From Bolinopsis microptera (taxonomy: Eukaryota; Ctenophora; Tentaculata; Lobata; Bolinopsidae), in assembly GCF_026151205.1 (NCBI RefSeq), contig NC_087073.1, positions 22,700,987-22,764,986 on the forward strand: a stretch of DNA of 64,000 bases, given 5' to 3'. Positions within the stretch are counted from its first letter, which is position 1. Every line of letters begins with the position of its first letter. The notes under the pieces are model-generated. The model was not told the origin of the DNA. It did no database searches and saw only the letters and a list, made by a program, of their open reading frames with translations. The position numbers were made by a program, and so were the translations under genes. Positions 11,427-24,500 of this stretch are shown piece by piece.

Positions 11427-12703
11427 GCGGACATGTCTGCATCCTCTGTCATGTTCAGAGCAACAGAGCAGTTCTCATCCAGCTGTAGGAATATGTTGTA
11501 GGAGCTGGAAGTGTTGGTCATAATGTTCCTCATGAACCTCACTGAAGTGCTGTTTGGACTGAGGTCCAGTAACCTTATGTTGGGGAATATGGTGCAGTTA
11601 TCCAGCACTAGAGAATAGGTCCCTGTGGTATTGACAAGGTGTCTGATGGTGGAGTCTGCGATGGTGTTTATGAGCTGAGTGTAAATTATCTTGTCTGATG
11701 AAGAGTTTGGAACACCATGGTGGTCTAAGCGGAAATCAAACTCCACCCAGAACATGATGGTGGCATAAGTCACTACGCAGAAGAAGATGAATATGAAGAT
11801 GACGAGGAGATCCGAGAAGCTGTTCTTGACGGCCATGCCAAGAGAGAAAAATAGCGCGTTATACCTGGCCAAGTTAAACACATGTACCATTCTGAATAGT
11901 TTGATCATCCTGAGACAGGCCATGACCCGGTAGATGTTGTAGATCCTGTGCTGGTCGTACTCCCCTCCTGACTGCTCTTCAAGGTACGCTTCTAGCTCAA
12001 ACAGTATCAGGGTCACGAAGTAGGACAGAACCACAAATGCGTCCATTATTGCCATGAACGACTTTGCAAACTTCTTCCTGTCCTCTGACCAATAAAACCT
12101 CATGATGAGAAAGGTGGTGATCCACAAAGTGCAGAGCGTCTCTACTGACATTATTATTTTTAAAGGAGTGTCTAGGTTCTTCCACGAGCCTGATAACTGT
12201 TGGAGTCTCTCCTGTGGGTTTTGGTCCCTAGCATTGGGCTGTATGATCTGCTCGCACACTACCGCCATCACGAACAGTATTGTCACGGCCAGGTCTATTA
12301 TCTGTATCCGCAACAGTTTCTGATAGTGCATGTACTCTGTGGGCTTCTGACTGAGTATTCGTTTTAGCCCCTTCACTTTGGGGTTGGTGGACTGCATCAC
12401 CCCGTTCTTGGTTCTGTGGTTTCTGATCTTGAAGAAGACCACTTCTCTGTTGAAAATCTCTTCGCTGACATTAGGGGGTTTCCTGAGCACTCCCCCTGAT
12501 TGAAAGTAGTAGAGAATTGAATCGAAAGACTGTCTGTCTCTGTAGAAGCAGTACATATTACGCTCCTTGTTGTAGTAAGTTTCCTTCTCATTAGAGCCCA
12601 GCAGTGTACCAGGGAACTGATTCAGGGTGCTGTGCCGGGTTTTGAAGATGTGTCCCGATATGTTTAGGTAGCAGAATACTGGGTCCTCGCAGATCTCGTC
12701 CAT
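11335..12703 (-). CDS. Voltage-gated potassium channel, Shaker-like, main exon (T1 to pore)
   Basis: This exon encodes residues 1-457 of a six-helix Kv alpha subunit. The T1 tetramerisation domain lies at about 9-96, with the Shaker-type motif FYRDRQSFDSILYYFQSGG and no HX5CX20CC zinc motif, which points to the Kv1/Shaker class. Predicted helices are S1 131-153, S2 182-203, S3 217-236, S4 255-276 and S5 296-320. S4 is weakly charged: R265, K268 and R271 at three-residue spacing, then H274. The S5-pore linker is about 105 residues, far longer than usual, with seven N-glycosylation sequons (N333, 358, 369, 384, 397, 411, 417) and two cysteines. The filter TVGYGD is at 444-449. The exon ends in phase 1 at AG|GTAAGT. 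Joined to 10418-10689 it gives 546 residues. The ATG is preceded by TGTGCAG|GA, so an upstream exon is possible. Confidence 0.92.
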
Positions 12704-12746
12704 TCCTGCACATTATATATATACATTACATGTTAAAATAAGAGAA

Positions 12747-12950
12747 TTATATACGCTAATTTAACTGCGTATAATTATATACGCTAATTTAACTGCGTAT
12801 AATTATATACGCTAATTTAACTGCGTATAATTATATACGCTAATTTAATTGCGTATAATTATATACGCTAATTTAACTGCGTATAATTATATACGCTAAT
12901 TTAACTGCATATAATTATATACGCTAATCTAACTGCGTATAATGCGATTA
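12747..12950. repeat. 28-bp tandem repeat, about 7 copies
   Basis: The unit contains ATATACGCTAATTTAACTGC, with periodic ACGCTAATTT at 12753, 12781 and 12809. The last, diverged copy merges into the left arm of the palindromic element at 12925, so the array looks like an expansion of that element's end. It lies just upstream of the potassium channel start. Confidence 0.9.
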
Positions 12951-13108
12951 CACTATTAATTATTGTATCAATTTGCACGAGGAGCAGCCGAGTGCAAATT
13001 GATACAATAATTGCACGAGGCGAAGCCGAGTTCGATTATTGCAGTTATTTCACGAGGCGCAGCCGAGTGTAATAACTGGTGTAATCGCATTATACGAACA
13101 GTTAGATT
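12925..13108. mobile_element. Palindromic MITE-like element with three nested hairpins
   Basis: The outer arms 12936-12953 (CGTATAATGCGATTACAC) and 13079-13096 are perfect inverted repeats. Similarity extends outward through CTAACTG to about 12925 and 13108. Inside are three hairpins with different stems but near-identical loops of the type GAGG(A/C)G(C/A)AGCCGAG: 12958-13012 (21-bp perfect stem), about 13004-13042, and about 13041-13079. No coding capacity. This is a non-autonomous foldback or MITE-like structure; the family is not identified. Confidence 0.75.
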
Positions 13109-13612
13109 TGCATATAACTCCACGTTTCTGATGTTATAATCAGTGCAATTAGTTTATAATCGCACCGACTAAAACAGTGTAATTGCACTGTTTTGAGAGC
13201 ACTGAGCAACTGATATTTTGATTTCTGGAGTGTACTCACCGTGTTACTGATAAGGAGACAAGTCCCCAACACCGTGATAAATCTGCCCTTGCATCATACT
13301 GTGCCATGTAATATCACATGATCTGATATCATGCCAAATTAGGCTCTAAACTATAAAGTGTAATAAAAATGGAACTGTTTGAGAAAATTTTCTATTTTAT
13401 TATAAGTATATTTGAAAATTAATCCGATCATTGCACTGTTGAACATAAACTACCCCAGGTTACTGATTTAAATCAATATTTAAATCAGTACCTCATAATA
13501 GTAGAGCAGCTGTTGAGAGGGCTCTAAAAAAGCAGTGCAATTAGTTTTGTTATCGCACTCCCTGGGAAAAAAGCCGGTATGATTATGAAAATAATACGTG
13601 GCCGTCAAATAG
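13109..13612. other. Unique AT-rich DNA with short inverted words, no gene
   Basis: The word AGTGCAATTAG recurs at about 13140 and 13534, and AATTGCACTG near 13182 is an inverted partner, so this may be more of the palindromic element family. No open frame of note. Confidence 0.5.
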
Positions 13613-14698
13613 GTCAAAAGTGGAGTTTGTAATACATGTATACTCTGACATCAGACGTGGAGTTTGTAATACATGTATACTCTGACATCAGACGTGGAGT
13701 TTGTAATACATGTATACTCTGACATCAGACGTGGAGTTTGTAATACATGTATACTCTGACATCAGACGTGGAGTTTGTAATACATGTATACTCTGACATC
13801 AGACGTGGAGTTTGTAATACATGTATACTCTGACATCAAAAGTGGAGTTTGTAATACATGTATACTCTGACATCAGACGTGGAGTTTGTAATACATGTAT
13901 ACTCTGACATCAGACGTGGAGTTTGTAATACATGTATACTCTGACATCAGACGTGGAGTTTGTAATACATGTATACTCTGACATCAGACGTGGAGTTTGT
14001 AATACATGTATACTCTGACATCAGACGTGGAGTTTGTAATACATGTATACTCTGACATCAGACGTGGAGTTTGTAATACATGTATACTCTGACATCAGAC
14101 GTGGAGTTTGTAATACATGTATACTCTGACATCAGACGTGGAGTTTGTAATACATGTATACTCTGACATCAGACGTGGAGTTTGTAATACATGTATACTC
14201 TGACATCAGACGTGGAGTTTGTAATACATGTATACTCTGACATCAGACGTGGAGTTTGTAATACATGTATACTCTGACATCAGACGTGGAGTTTGTAATA
14301 CATGTATACTCTGACATCAGACGTGGAGTTTGTAATACATGTATACTCTGACATCAGACGTGGAGTTTGTAATACATGTATACTCTGACATCAGACGTGG
14401 AGTTTGTAATACATGTATACTCTGACATCAGACGTGGAGTTTGTAATACATGTATACTCTGACATCAGACGTGGAGTTTGTAATACATGTATACTCTGAC
14501 ATCAAAAGTGGAGTTTGTAATACATGTATACTCTGACATCAGACGTGGAGTTTGTAATACATGTATACTCTGACATCAGACGTGGAGTTTGTAATACATG
14601 TATACTCTGACATCAGACGTGGAGTTTGTAATACATGTATACTCTGACATCAGAGTGGAGTTTGTAATACATGTATATTGTATACTCTGACATCAGAC
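13613..14698. repeat. 37-bp tandem array, about 29 copies
   Basis: The unit runs GTGGAGTTTGTAATACATGT then ATACTCTGACATCAGAC, spaced exactly 37 bp (13621, 13658 and so on). Two copies carry AAAAG instead of AGACG before TGGAG (near 13840 and 14506). The unit includes the palindrome TACATGTA. The last unit has a short internal duplication of TGTATA. Confidence 0.97.
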
Positions 14699-15706
14699 GC
14701 TTCAAACATGAAATTAATTTTAAGAACTTGCACCACATTAAACTGCCAGTTAACGATGTAAGGCGTAGTGTGGGCAGACCCTAAAGAACCTGAAATTACA
14801 TTTCTCAGACAAACTAAACTTTTACCGCATCATATAGATAGCGCTAGCAGGTGCTGATAAGACATGGGCTCAGTTATTCTTTTTTGTTTTAACCTCAAGT
14901 AGCTTATAAAACAGTGCGTGTGATCATCTGTCGTATCAAATCAAATTATTTGTCACTATATGTTAATAAATCATGATATACAAGTTTTAATTTTTAAAGT
15001 TTCTGTTTTTGTTTTTAATGAATAGACGTAATCAACATTTTCAATTTTCATATTCACGCATATTGAATAAAAGTATATTGTTATGTATTATATTATTTTG
15101 TAAACATTGGCCGGGTATAAAAAAACCGGTCCCCAAACAAACAACCGCCAACAGGACAAAACAAAATGGAAATCATGGCCAGTCAAATCAGAAAATCTCT
15201 TGAGAAAAGTCCAAAAGGAAGGCCGCACTACAAGGAATTCCAAAAAGAAACAGTTTGACCAACAGCATAGAACAGAACGTGATGTCAAGTGAGCTATCCT
15301 GAACCATAGCGTTGTTGAGTGAGTGTTTCGGAGGGATGGCTCCACACGGTCACTGTTAAATCAACAAACGGGAGGCCCCCCCTTTGTCGTGCAGCCCAAC
15401 AGACCCCCTCTCTAAAGTGACGTAAAGAGCAAGTATGTGTTACATTTCACCATTATTATAGAAAACAAGCACGGAGAAGCCAAGATCAGCTGATTCCTTA
15501 TTTGGGTGAGAAGTAGCTGGATTACTATGTAGCTTTTATAATTGAATAAACTTGCATTTGATCTTAATGTTCAAGAATAGAATGAGTAATATATAAATAC
15601 TAAATCATAATAAGACTACCTGATCACTGCCTCAATCATAGTAACTACCTGATCACTTACTAAATCTTTCATGGGCCATTACAACAATAAGCATTACTTC
15701 AAACAA
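14699..15706. other. Unique DNA, no convincing gene
   Basis: About 1 kb of mixed sequence. Short open frames on both strands around 15009-15345 overlap one another, lack similarity I can recognise, and have no splice or start context that makes them convincing. Part of this could be a decayed transposon. Confidence 0.5.
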
Positions 15707-15770
15707 AATCTCCGACCTATATAATTGTTATAGACCATGCAGGGTATAACGATTATATAGGTCGGAGATT
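15707..15770. repeat. Perfect 19-bp inverted repeat (hairpin)
   Basis: AATCTCCGACCTATATAAT at 15707-15725 is exactly inverted at 15752-15770. After one mismatch the stem continues with GTTATA, leaving a loop of about 12 bases. It stands immediately before the 16-bp array. It could be a tiny MITE or a hairpin at an array boundary. Confidence 0.85.
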
Positions 15771-15780
15771 GCTCATTATC

Positions 15781-17588
15781 AGCTAGTGAACTGCTGAGCT
15801 AGGGAACTGCTGAGCTAGTGAACTGCTGAGCTAGTGAACTGCTGAGCTAGTGAACTGCTGAGCTAGTGAACTGCTGAGCTAGTGAACTGCTGAGCTAGTG
15901 AACTGCTGAGCTAGGGAACTGCTGAGCTAGTGAACTGCTGAGCTAGGGAACTGCTGAGCTAGGGAACTGCTGAGCTAGTGAACTGCTGAGCTAGGGAACT
16001 GCTGAGCAAGTGAACTGCTGAGCTAGTGAACTGCTGAGCTAGTGAACTGCTGAGCTAGTGAACTGCTGAGCTAGGGAACTGCTGAGCTAGTGAACTGCTG
16101 AGCTAAGGAACTGCTGAGCTAGTGAACTGCTGAGCTAGGGAACTGCTGAGCTAGTGAACTGCTGAGCTAGTGAACTGCTGAGCTAGTGAACTGCTGAGCT
16201 AGGGAACTGCTGAGCTAGGGAACTGCTGAGCTAGTAAACTGCTGAGCTAGTGAACTGCTGAGCTAGTGAACTGCTGAGCTAGTGAACTGCTGAGCTAGTG
16301 AACTGCTGAGCTAGTGAACTGCTGAGCTAGTGAACTGCTGAGCTAGGGAACTGCTGAGCTAGTGAACTGCTGAGCTAGTGAACTGCTGAGCTAGGGAACT
16401 GCTGAGCTAGCGAACTGCTGAGCTAGGGAACTGCTGAGCTAGGGAACTGCTGAGCTAGTGAACTGCTGAGCTAGGGAACTGCTGAGCTAGTGAACTGCTG
16501 AGCTAATGAACTGCTGAGCTAGGGAACTGCTGAGCTAGCGAACTGCTGAGCTAGGGAACTGCTGAGCTAGGGAACTGCTGAGCTAGGGAACTGCTGAGCT
16601 AGGGAACTGCTGAGCTAGGGAACTGCTGAGCTAGGGAACTGCTGAGCTAGTAAACTGCTGAGCTAGTGAACTGCTGAGCTAGTGAACTGCTGAGCTAGTG
16701 AACTACTGAGCTTGTGAACTACTGAGCTTGTGAACTGCTGAGCTAGTGAACTGCTGAGCTAGTGAACTACTGAGCTTGTGAACTACTGAGCTTGTGAACT
16801 GCTGAGCTAGTGAACTGCTGAGCTAGTGAACTACTGAGCTAGTGAACTACTGAGCTAGGGAACTGCTGAGCTAGTGAACTGCTGAGCTAGGGAACTGCTG
16901 AGCTAATGAACTGCTGAGCTAGTGAACTGCTGAGCTAGGGAACTGCTGAGCTAGGGAACTGCTGAGCTAGTGAACTGCTGAGCTAGTGAACTGCTGAGCT
17001 AGTGAACTGCTGAGCTAGGGAACTGCTGAGCTAGGGAACTGCTGAGCTAGTGAACTGCTGAGCTAGTGAACTGCTGAGCTAGTGAACTGCTGAGCTAGTG
17101 AACTGCTGAGCTAGGGAACTGCTGAGCTAGTGAACTGCTGAGCTAGTGAACTGCTGAGCTAGGGAACTGCTGAGCTAGTGAACTGCTGAGCTAGTGAACT
17201 GCTGAGCTAGGGAACTGCTGAGCTAGTGAACTGCTGAGCTAGTGAACTGCTGAGCTAGTGAACTGCTGAGCTAGTGAACTGCTGAGCTAGGGAACTGCTG
17301 AGCTAGGGAACTGCTGAGCTAGTGAACTGCTAAGCTAGTGAACTACTGAGCTAGTGAACTGCTGAGCTAATGAACTGCTGAGCTAGTGAACTGCTGAGCT
17401 AGGGAACTGCTGAGCTAGTGAACTGCTAAGCTAGGGAACTGCTGAGCTAGTGAACTGCTGAGCTAGTGAACTGCTGAGCTAGGGAACTGCTGAGCTAGTG
17501 AACTGCTGAGCTAGGGAACTGCTGAGCTAGGGAACTGCTAAGCTAGTGGACTGCTGAGCTTGTGAACTGCTGAGCTAATGAACTGCTA
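15781..17588. repeat. 16-bp tandem array, about 112 copies
   Basis: The unit AGCTAGTGAACTGCTG repeats with a frequent T/G alternation (AGTGAACT or AGGGAACT) and rarer CTTGTGAACTACTG copies near 16700-16800. The register is very regular. No coding. Confidence 0.97.
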
Positions 17589-18024
17589 GCATTGCTAAAC
17601 TATTAGAACCTTCATTAGGTTATAAAAAGTACTGAGAAGTAATCGCATTTCAATTTATTTGTGAAAAGAAAACTGCAGACACCGAAGTTTGAAGGTAAAT
17701 GAATAAAGGTTGTGTATTAATTTATATCTTCCAAAAAAAATTGACAAGGAAGCAGTACAATATGAGAAGTAAGGGGGAGAAGTGAGGGGCACTGAGTGGA
17801 GTTACTAAGCCCCCTCTCCCACTGTGTCATGTCGGGTGACAGCCTCCAACAAACCCCATTAATGGAGACATAGTTTTATCTCATATGGACAAAAACATGT
17901 TCATCTATGGTTTCTATCTGTTGAATAGTTAGATTCACATCGTGTGATGAGGTTAGCTATTCAGTAAGTTAGACCCCCAATTTTCAGTTCAGCAATATTC
18001 TAATTCAACGTAACTGGAAATAAA
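17589..18024. other. Unique DNA between arrays, no gene seen
   Basis: A short spacer with mixed composition and a G-rich patch (AAGGGGGAGAAGTGAGGGG near 17772). No open frame or RNA gene recognised. Confidence 0.6.
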
Positions 18025-20831
18025 AGTGAGAGTGATTAGTGAGAGTGATTAGTGGGAGCGGTCCGGGACATTAGTGAGAGTGATTAGTGGGAGCGGTCCG
18101 GGACATTAGTGAGAGTGATTAGTGGGAGCGGTCCGGGACATTAGTGAGAGTGATTAGTGGGAGCGGTCCGGGACATTAGTGGGAGTGATTAGTGGGAGCG
18201 GTCCGGGACATTAGTGGGAGTGATTAGTGGGAGCGGTCCGGGACATTAGTGGGAGTGATTAGTGGGAGCAGTCCGGGACATTAGTGGGAGTGATTAGTGG
18301 GAGCGGTCCGGGACATTAGTGGGAGTGATTAGTGGGAGCGGTCCGGGACATTAGTGGGAGTGATTAGTGGGAGCGGTCCGGGACATTAGTGGGAGTGATT
18401 AGTGGGAGCGGTCCGGGACATTAGTGGGAGTGATTAGTGGGAGCAGTCCGGGACATTAGTGGGAGTGATTAGTGGGAGCGGTCCGGGACATTAGTGGGAG
18501 TGATTAGTGGGAGCGGTCCGGGACATTAGTGGGAGTGATTAGTGGGAGCGGTCCGGGACATTAGTGGGAGTGATTAGTGGGAGCAGTCCGAGACATTAGT
18601 GGGAGTGATTAGTGGGAGCGGTCCGGGACATTAGTGGGAGTGATTAGTGGGAGCGGTCCGGGACATTAGTGGGAGTGATTAGTGGGAGCAGTCCGGGACA
18701 TTAGTGGGAGTGATTAGTGGGAGCGGTCCGGGACATTAGTGGGAGTGATTAGTGGGAGCGGTCCGGGACATTAGTGGGAGTGATTAGTGGGAGCAGTCCG
18801 GGACATTAGTGGGAGTGATTAGTGGGAGCGGTCCGGGACATTAGTGGGAGTGATTAGTGGGAGCAGTCCGGGACATTAGTGGGAGTGATTAGTGGGAGCG
18901 GTCCGGGACATTAGTGGGAGTGATTAGTGGGAGCGGTCCGGGACATTAGTGGGAGTGATTAGTGGGAGCAGTCCGGGACATTAGTGGGAGTGATTAGTGG
19001 GAGCGGTCCGGGACATTAGTGGGAGTGATTAGTGGGAGCGGTCCGGGACATTAGTGGGAGTGATTAGTGGGAGCGGTCCGGGACATTAGTGGGAGTGATT
19101 AGTGGGAGCGGTCCGGGACATTAGTGGGAGTGATTAGTGGGAGCGGTCCGGGACATTAGTGGGAGTGATTAGTGGGAGCGGTCCGGGACATTAGTGGGAG
19201 TGATTAGTGGGAGCGGTCCGGGACATTAGTGGGAGTGATTAGTGGGAGCGGTCCGGGACATTAGTGGGAGTGATTAGTGGGAGCGGTCCGGGACATTAGT
19301 GGGAGTGATTAGTGGGAGCGGTCCGGGACATTAGTGGGAGTGATTAGTGGGAGCGGTCCGGGACATTAGTGGGAGTGATTAGTGGGAGCGGTCCGGGACA
19401 TTAGTGGGAGTGATTAGTGGGAGCGGTCCGGGACATTAGTGGGAGTGATTAGTGGGAGTGGTCCGGGACATTAGTGGGAGTGATTAGTGGGAGCAGTCCG
19501 GGACATTAGTGGGAGTGATTAGTGGGAGCGGTCCGGGACATTAGTGGGAGTGATTAGTGGGAGCGGTCCGGGACATTAGTGGGAGTGATTAGTGGGAGCG
19601 GTCCGGGACATTAGTGGGAGTGATTAGTGGGAGCGGTCCGGGACATTAGTGGGAGTGATTAGTGGGAGCGGTCCGGGACATTAGTGGGAGTGATTAGTGG
19701 GAGCGGTCCGGGACATTAGTGGGAGTGATTAGTGGGAGCGGTCCGGGACATTAGTGGGAGTGATTAGTGGGAGCGGTCCGGGACATTAGTGGGAGTGATT
19801 AGTGGGAGCGGTCCGGGACATTAGTGGGAGTGATTAGTGGGAGCGGTCCGGGACATTAGTGGGAGTGATTAGTGGGAGCGGTCCGGGACATTAGTGGGAG
19901 TGATTAGTGGGAGTGGTCCGGGACATTAGTGGGAGTGATTAGTGGGAGCAGTCCGGGACATTAGTGGGAGTGATTAGTGGGAGCGGTCCGGGACATTAGT
20001 GGGAGTGATTAGTGGGAGTGGTCCGGGACATTAGTGGGAGTGATTAGTGGGAGCGGTCCGGGACATTAGTGGGAGTGATTAGTGGGAGCGGTCCGGGACA
20101 TTAGTGGGAGTTATTAGTGGGAGCGGTCCGGGACATTAGTGGGAGTGATTAGTGGGAGCAGTCCGGGACATTAGTGGGAGTGATTAGTGGGAGCGGTCCG
20201 GGACATTAGTGGGAGTGATTAGTGGGAGTGGTCCGGGACATTAGTGGGAGTGATTAGTGGGAGTGGTCCGGGACATTAGTGGGAGTGATTAGTGGGAGCG
20301 GTCCGGGACATTAGTGGGAGTTATTAGTGGGAGCGGTCCGGGACATTAGTGGGAGTGATTAGTGGGAGCGGTCCGGGACATTAGTGGGAGTGATTAGTGG
20401 GAGTGGTCCGGGACATTAGTGGGAGTGATTAGTGGGAGCGGTCCGGGACATTAGTGGGAGTGATTAGTGGGAGTGGTCCGGGACATTAGTGGGAGTGATT
20501 AGTGGGAGTGGTCCGGGACATTAGTGGGAGTGATTAGTGGGAGCGGTCCGGGACATTAGTGGGAGTTATTAGTGGGAGCGGTCCGGGACATTAGTGGGAG
20601 TGATTAGTGGGAGCGGTCCGGGACATTAGTGGGAGTGATTAGTGGGAGTGGTCCGGGACATTAGTGGGAGTGATTAGTGGGAGCGGTCCGGGACATTAGT
20701 GGGAGTGATTAGTGGGAGTGGTCCGGGACATTAGTGGGAGTGATTAGTGGGAGCGGTCCGGGACATTAGTGGGAGTGATTAGTGGGAGCAGTCCGGGACA
20801 TTAGTGGGAGTAATTAGTGGGAGCAGTTTGG
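18025..20831. repeat. 35-bp tandem array, about 80 copies
   Basis: The unit is GGGAGTGATTAGTGGGAGCG then GTCCGGGACATTAGT. The first copies have GAGAGTGATT. Variants GAGCA, GAGTG and GAGTTATT are scattered; the rare TTATT variant recurs at 20111, 20321 and 20566 (210 and 245 bp, 6 and 7 units), showing recent block duplication near the right end. GC-rich compared with its flanks. Confidence 0.97.
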
Positions 20832-21514
20832 GATATAACGTCCCAGGAGGTGCGATAAGGAAACTAATAACAATATTAATTCAATGAATAATAATAATCA
20901 ATCGAGCAAGTTTGACGAGCAATTTGTTGTTGCCCTAGTCGTATTCCCAAGTAGTAGTAGTGTATTATACATCTGCAGAAACAAGTAGAAACATAACTAA
21001 CACAACCATTTTTAGTGGAACTATGTAAAAGGGGATCGTTGCTAGCGTCGAAACTGTTTTAACCCTACCTTAGTCAGTTGAAAGTCTGATAGCATATGTT
21101 CTGTTTGATTTGACCAAACTAATGCCTTTCATTGCTTTATAACTAACACAACCAACATAACTAACTAATTACTAACTAACCAATTACGAAACTAAATAAG
21201 TAGATATTAATAAAGACAATATAATATAGCAAACACAAACAAGTACTCCCTGCTCCAGTAGTAAGGAGTAAAGAAACTAATTCCAGTAAAACAATGTTCA
21301 GCATTATCCTGCTTAGAAAGCTGATTAATTTGTACTCGTATTACTAGTAGTACTCCAGAGTAGCAAGCAAGCTCTCACTGTAAATATAAGAAGTCGGCCA
21401 TGAATAATAATTGTCTCCAGTCGTAACAGGGACATTTGCAAGTTGGCATGCTCTTGTAGCAGGGTGATACAAACCTACTCAACTACTACCCTGCTACTGG
21501 AGTATTTGTAAGTA
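20832..21514. other. Unique DNA rich in ACTAAC and TAGTAGTACTCC words, no gene
   Basis: Spacer between the 35-bp and 32-bp arrays. AACTAAC-type words cluster at about 21140-21190, and CTCCAGTAG/CTACTGGAG inverted words are scattered from 21240 to 21510. No convincing open frame. Confidence 0.55.
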
Positions 21515-24500
21515 ACACAAACCTTTCTACTTCTACTAGACAGATGAGGAGAACCTTTCTACTTCTACTAGACAGATGAGGAGAACCTTTCTACTTCTAC
21601 TAGACAGATGAGGAGAACCTTTCTACTTCTACTAGACAGATGAGGAGAACCTTTCTACTTCTACTAGACAGCTGAGGAGAACCTTTCTACTTCTACTAGA
21701 CAGATGAGGAGAACCTTTCTACTTCTACTAGACAGATGAGGAGAACCTTTCTACTTCTACTAGACAGATGAGGAGAACCTTTCTACTTCTACTAGACAGA
21801 TGAGGAGAACCTTTCTACTTTTACTAGAAAGATGAGGAGAACCTTTCTACTTCTACTAGACAGATGAGGAGAACCTTTCTACTTCTACTGGACAGATGAG
21901 GAGAACCTTTCTACTTCTACTGGACAGATGAGGAGAACCTTTCTACTTCTACTGGACAGATGAGGAGAACCTTTCTACTTCTACTAGACAGATGAGGAGA
22001 ACCTTTCTACTTCTACTAGACAGATGAGGAGAACCTTTCTACTTCTACTAGACAGATGAGGACAACCTTTCTACTTCTACTGGACAGATGAGGACAACCT
22101 ACCTACTTCTACTGGACAGATGAGGAGAACCTTTCTACTTCTACTAGACAGATGAGGACAACCTTTCTACTTCTACTAGACAGATGAGGAGAACCTTTCT
22201 ACTTCTACTAGACAGATGAGGACAACCTTTCTACTTCTACTGGACAGATGAGGAGAACCTTTCTACTTCTACTAGACAGATGAGGACAACCTTTCTACTT
22301 CTACTGGACAGATGAGGAGAACCTTTTTACTTCTACTAGACAGATGAGGACAACCTTTCTACTTCTACTGGACAGATGAGGAGAACTTTTCTACTTCTAC
22401 TGGACAGATGAGGAGAACCTTTCTACTTCTACTGGACAGATGAGGAGAACCTTTCTACTTCTACTAGACAGATGAGGAGAACCTTTCTACTTCTACTAGA
22501 CAGATGAGGAGAACCTTTCTACTTCTACTAGACAGATGAGGAGAACATTTCTACTTCTACTAGACAGATGAGGAGAACCTTTCTACTTCTACTGGACAGA
22601 CGAGGAGAACCTTTCTACTTCTACTAGACAGATGAGGACAACCTTTCTACTTCTACTAGACAGATGAGGAGAACCTTTCTACTTCTACTAGACAGATGAG
22701 GACAACCTTTCTACTTCTACTGGACAGACGAGGAGAACCTTTCTACTTCTACTAGACAGATGAGGAGAACCTTTATACTTGTACTAGACAGATGAGGAGA
22801 ACCTTTCTACCTTTACTAGACAAATGAGGAGAACCTTTATACTTCTACTAGACAGATGAGGAGAACCTTTCTACTTCTACTGGACAGATGAGGAGAACCT
22901 TTCTACTTCTACTAGACAGATGAGGAGAACCTTTCTACTTCTACTGGACAGATGAGGAGAACCTTTCTACTTCTACTGGACAGACGAGGAGAACCTTTCT
23001 ACTTCTACTAGACAGATGAGGAGAACCTTTCTACTTCTACTAGACAGATGAGGAGAACCTTTCTACTTCTACTAGACAGATGAGGAGAACCTTTCTACTT
23101 CTACTAGACAGATGAGGAGAACCTTTCTACTTCTACTAGACAGATGAGGAGAACATTTCTACTTCTACTAGACAGATGAGGAGAACCTTTCTACTTCTAC
23201 TAGACAGATGAGGAGAACCTTTCTACTTCTACTAGACAGATGAGGAGAACCTTTCTACTTCTACTAGACAGATGAGGAGAACCTTTCTACTTCTACTAGA
23301 CAGATGAGGAGAACCTTTCTACTTCTACTAGACAGATGAGGACAACCTTTCTACTTCTACTAGACAGATGAGGAGAACCTTTCTACTTCTACTAGACAGA
23401 TGAGGACAACCTTTCTACTTCTACTGGACAGATGAGGAGAACCTTTCTACTTCTACTAGACAGATGAGGACAACCTTTCTACTTCTACTGGACAGATGAG
23501 GAGAACCTTTTTACTTCTACTAGACAGATGAGGACAACCTTTCTACTTCTACTGGACAGATGAGGAGAACTTTTCTACTTCTACTGGACAGATGAGGAGA
23601 ACCTTTCTACTTCTACTGGACAGATGAGGAGAACCTTTCTACTTCTACTAGACAGATGAGGAGAACCTTTCTACTTCTACTAGACAGATGAGGAGAACCT
23701 TTCTACTTCTACTAGACAGATGAGGAGAACATTTCTACTTCTACTAGACAGATGAGGAGAACCTTTCTACTTCTACTGGACAGACGAGGAGAACCTTTCT
23801 ACTTCTACTAGACAGATGAGGACAACCTTTCTACTTCTACTAGACAGATGAGGAGAACCTTTCTACTTCTACTAGACAGATGAGGACAACCTTTCTACTT
23901 CTACTGGACAGACGAGGAGAACCTTTCTACTTCTACTAGACAGATGAGGAGAACCTTTATACTTGTACTAGACAGATGAGGAGAACCTTTCTACCTTTAC
24001 TAGACAAATGAGGAGAACCTTTATACTTCTACTAGACAGATGAGGAGAACCTTTCTACTTCTACTGGACAGATGAGGAGAACCTTTCTACTTCTACTAGA
24101 CAGATGAGGAGAACCTTTCTACTTCTACTGGACAGATGAGGAGAACCTTTCTACTTCTACTGGACAGACGAGGAGAACCTTTCTACTTCTACTAGACAGA
24201 TGAGGAGAACCTTTCTACTTCTACTAGACAGATGAGGAGAACCTTTCTACTTCTACTAGACAGATGAGGAGAACCTTTCTACTTCTACTAGACAGATGAG
24301 GAGAACCTTTCTACTTCTACTAGACAGATGAGGAGAACATTTCTACTTCTACTAGACAGATGAGGAGAACCTTTCTACTTCTACTAGACAGATGAGGAGA
24401 ACCTTTCTACTTCTACTAGACAGATGAGGAGAACCTTTCTACTTCTACTAGACAGATGAGGAGAACCTTTCTACTTCTACTAGACAGATGAGGAGAACCT

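Noticed and set aside
10881-11501. 206-codon + strand frame
   Set aside because: It is the antisense shadow of the six pore-loop copies.
15009-15345. Overlapping 60-85-codon frames on both strands
   Set aside because: No recognisable domain, composition or splice context; mutual shadows in unique DNA.
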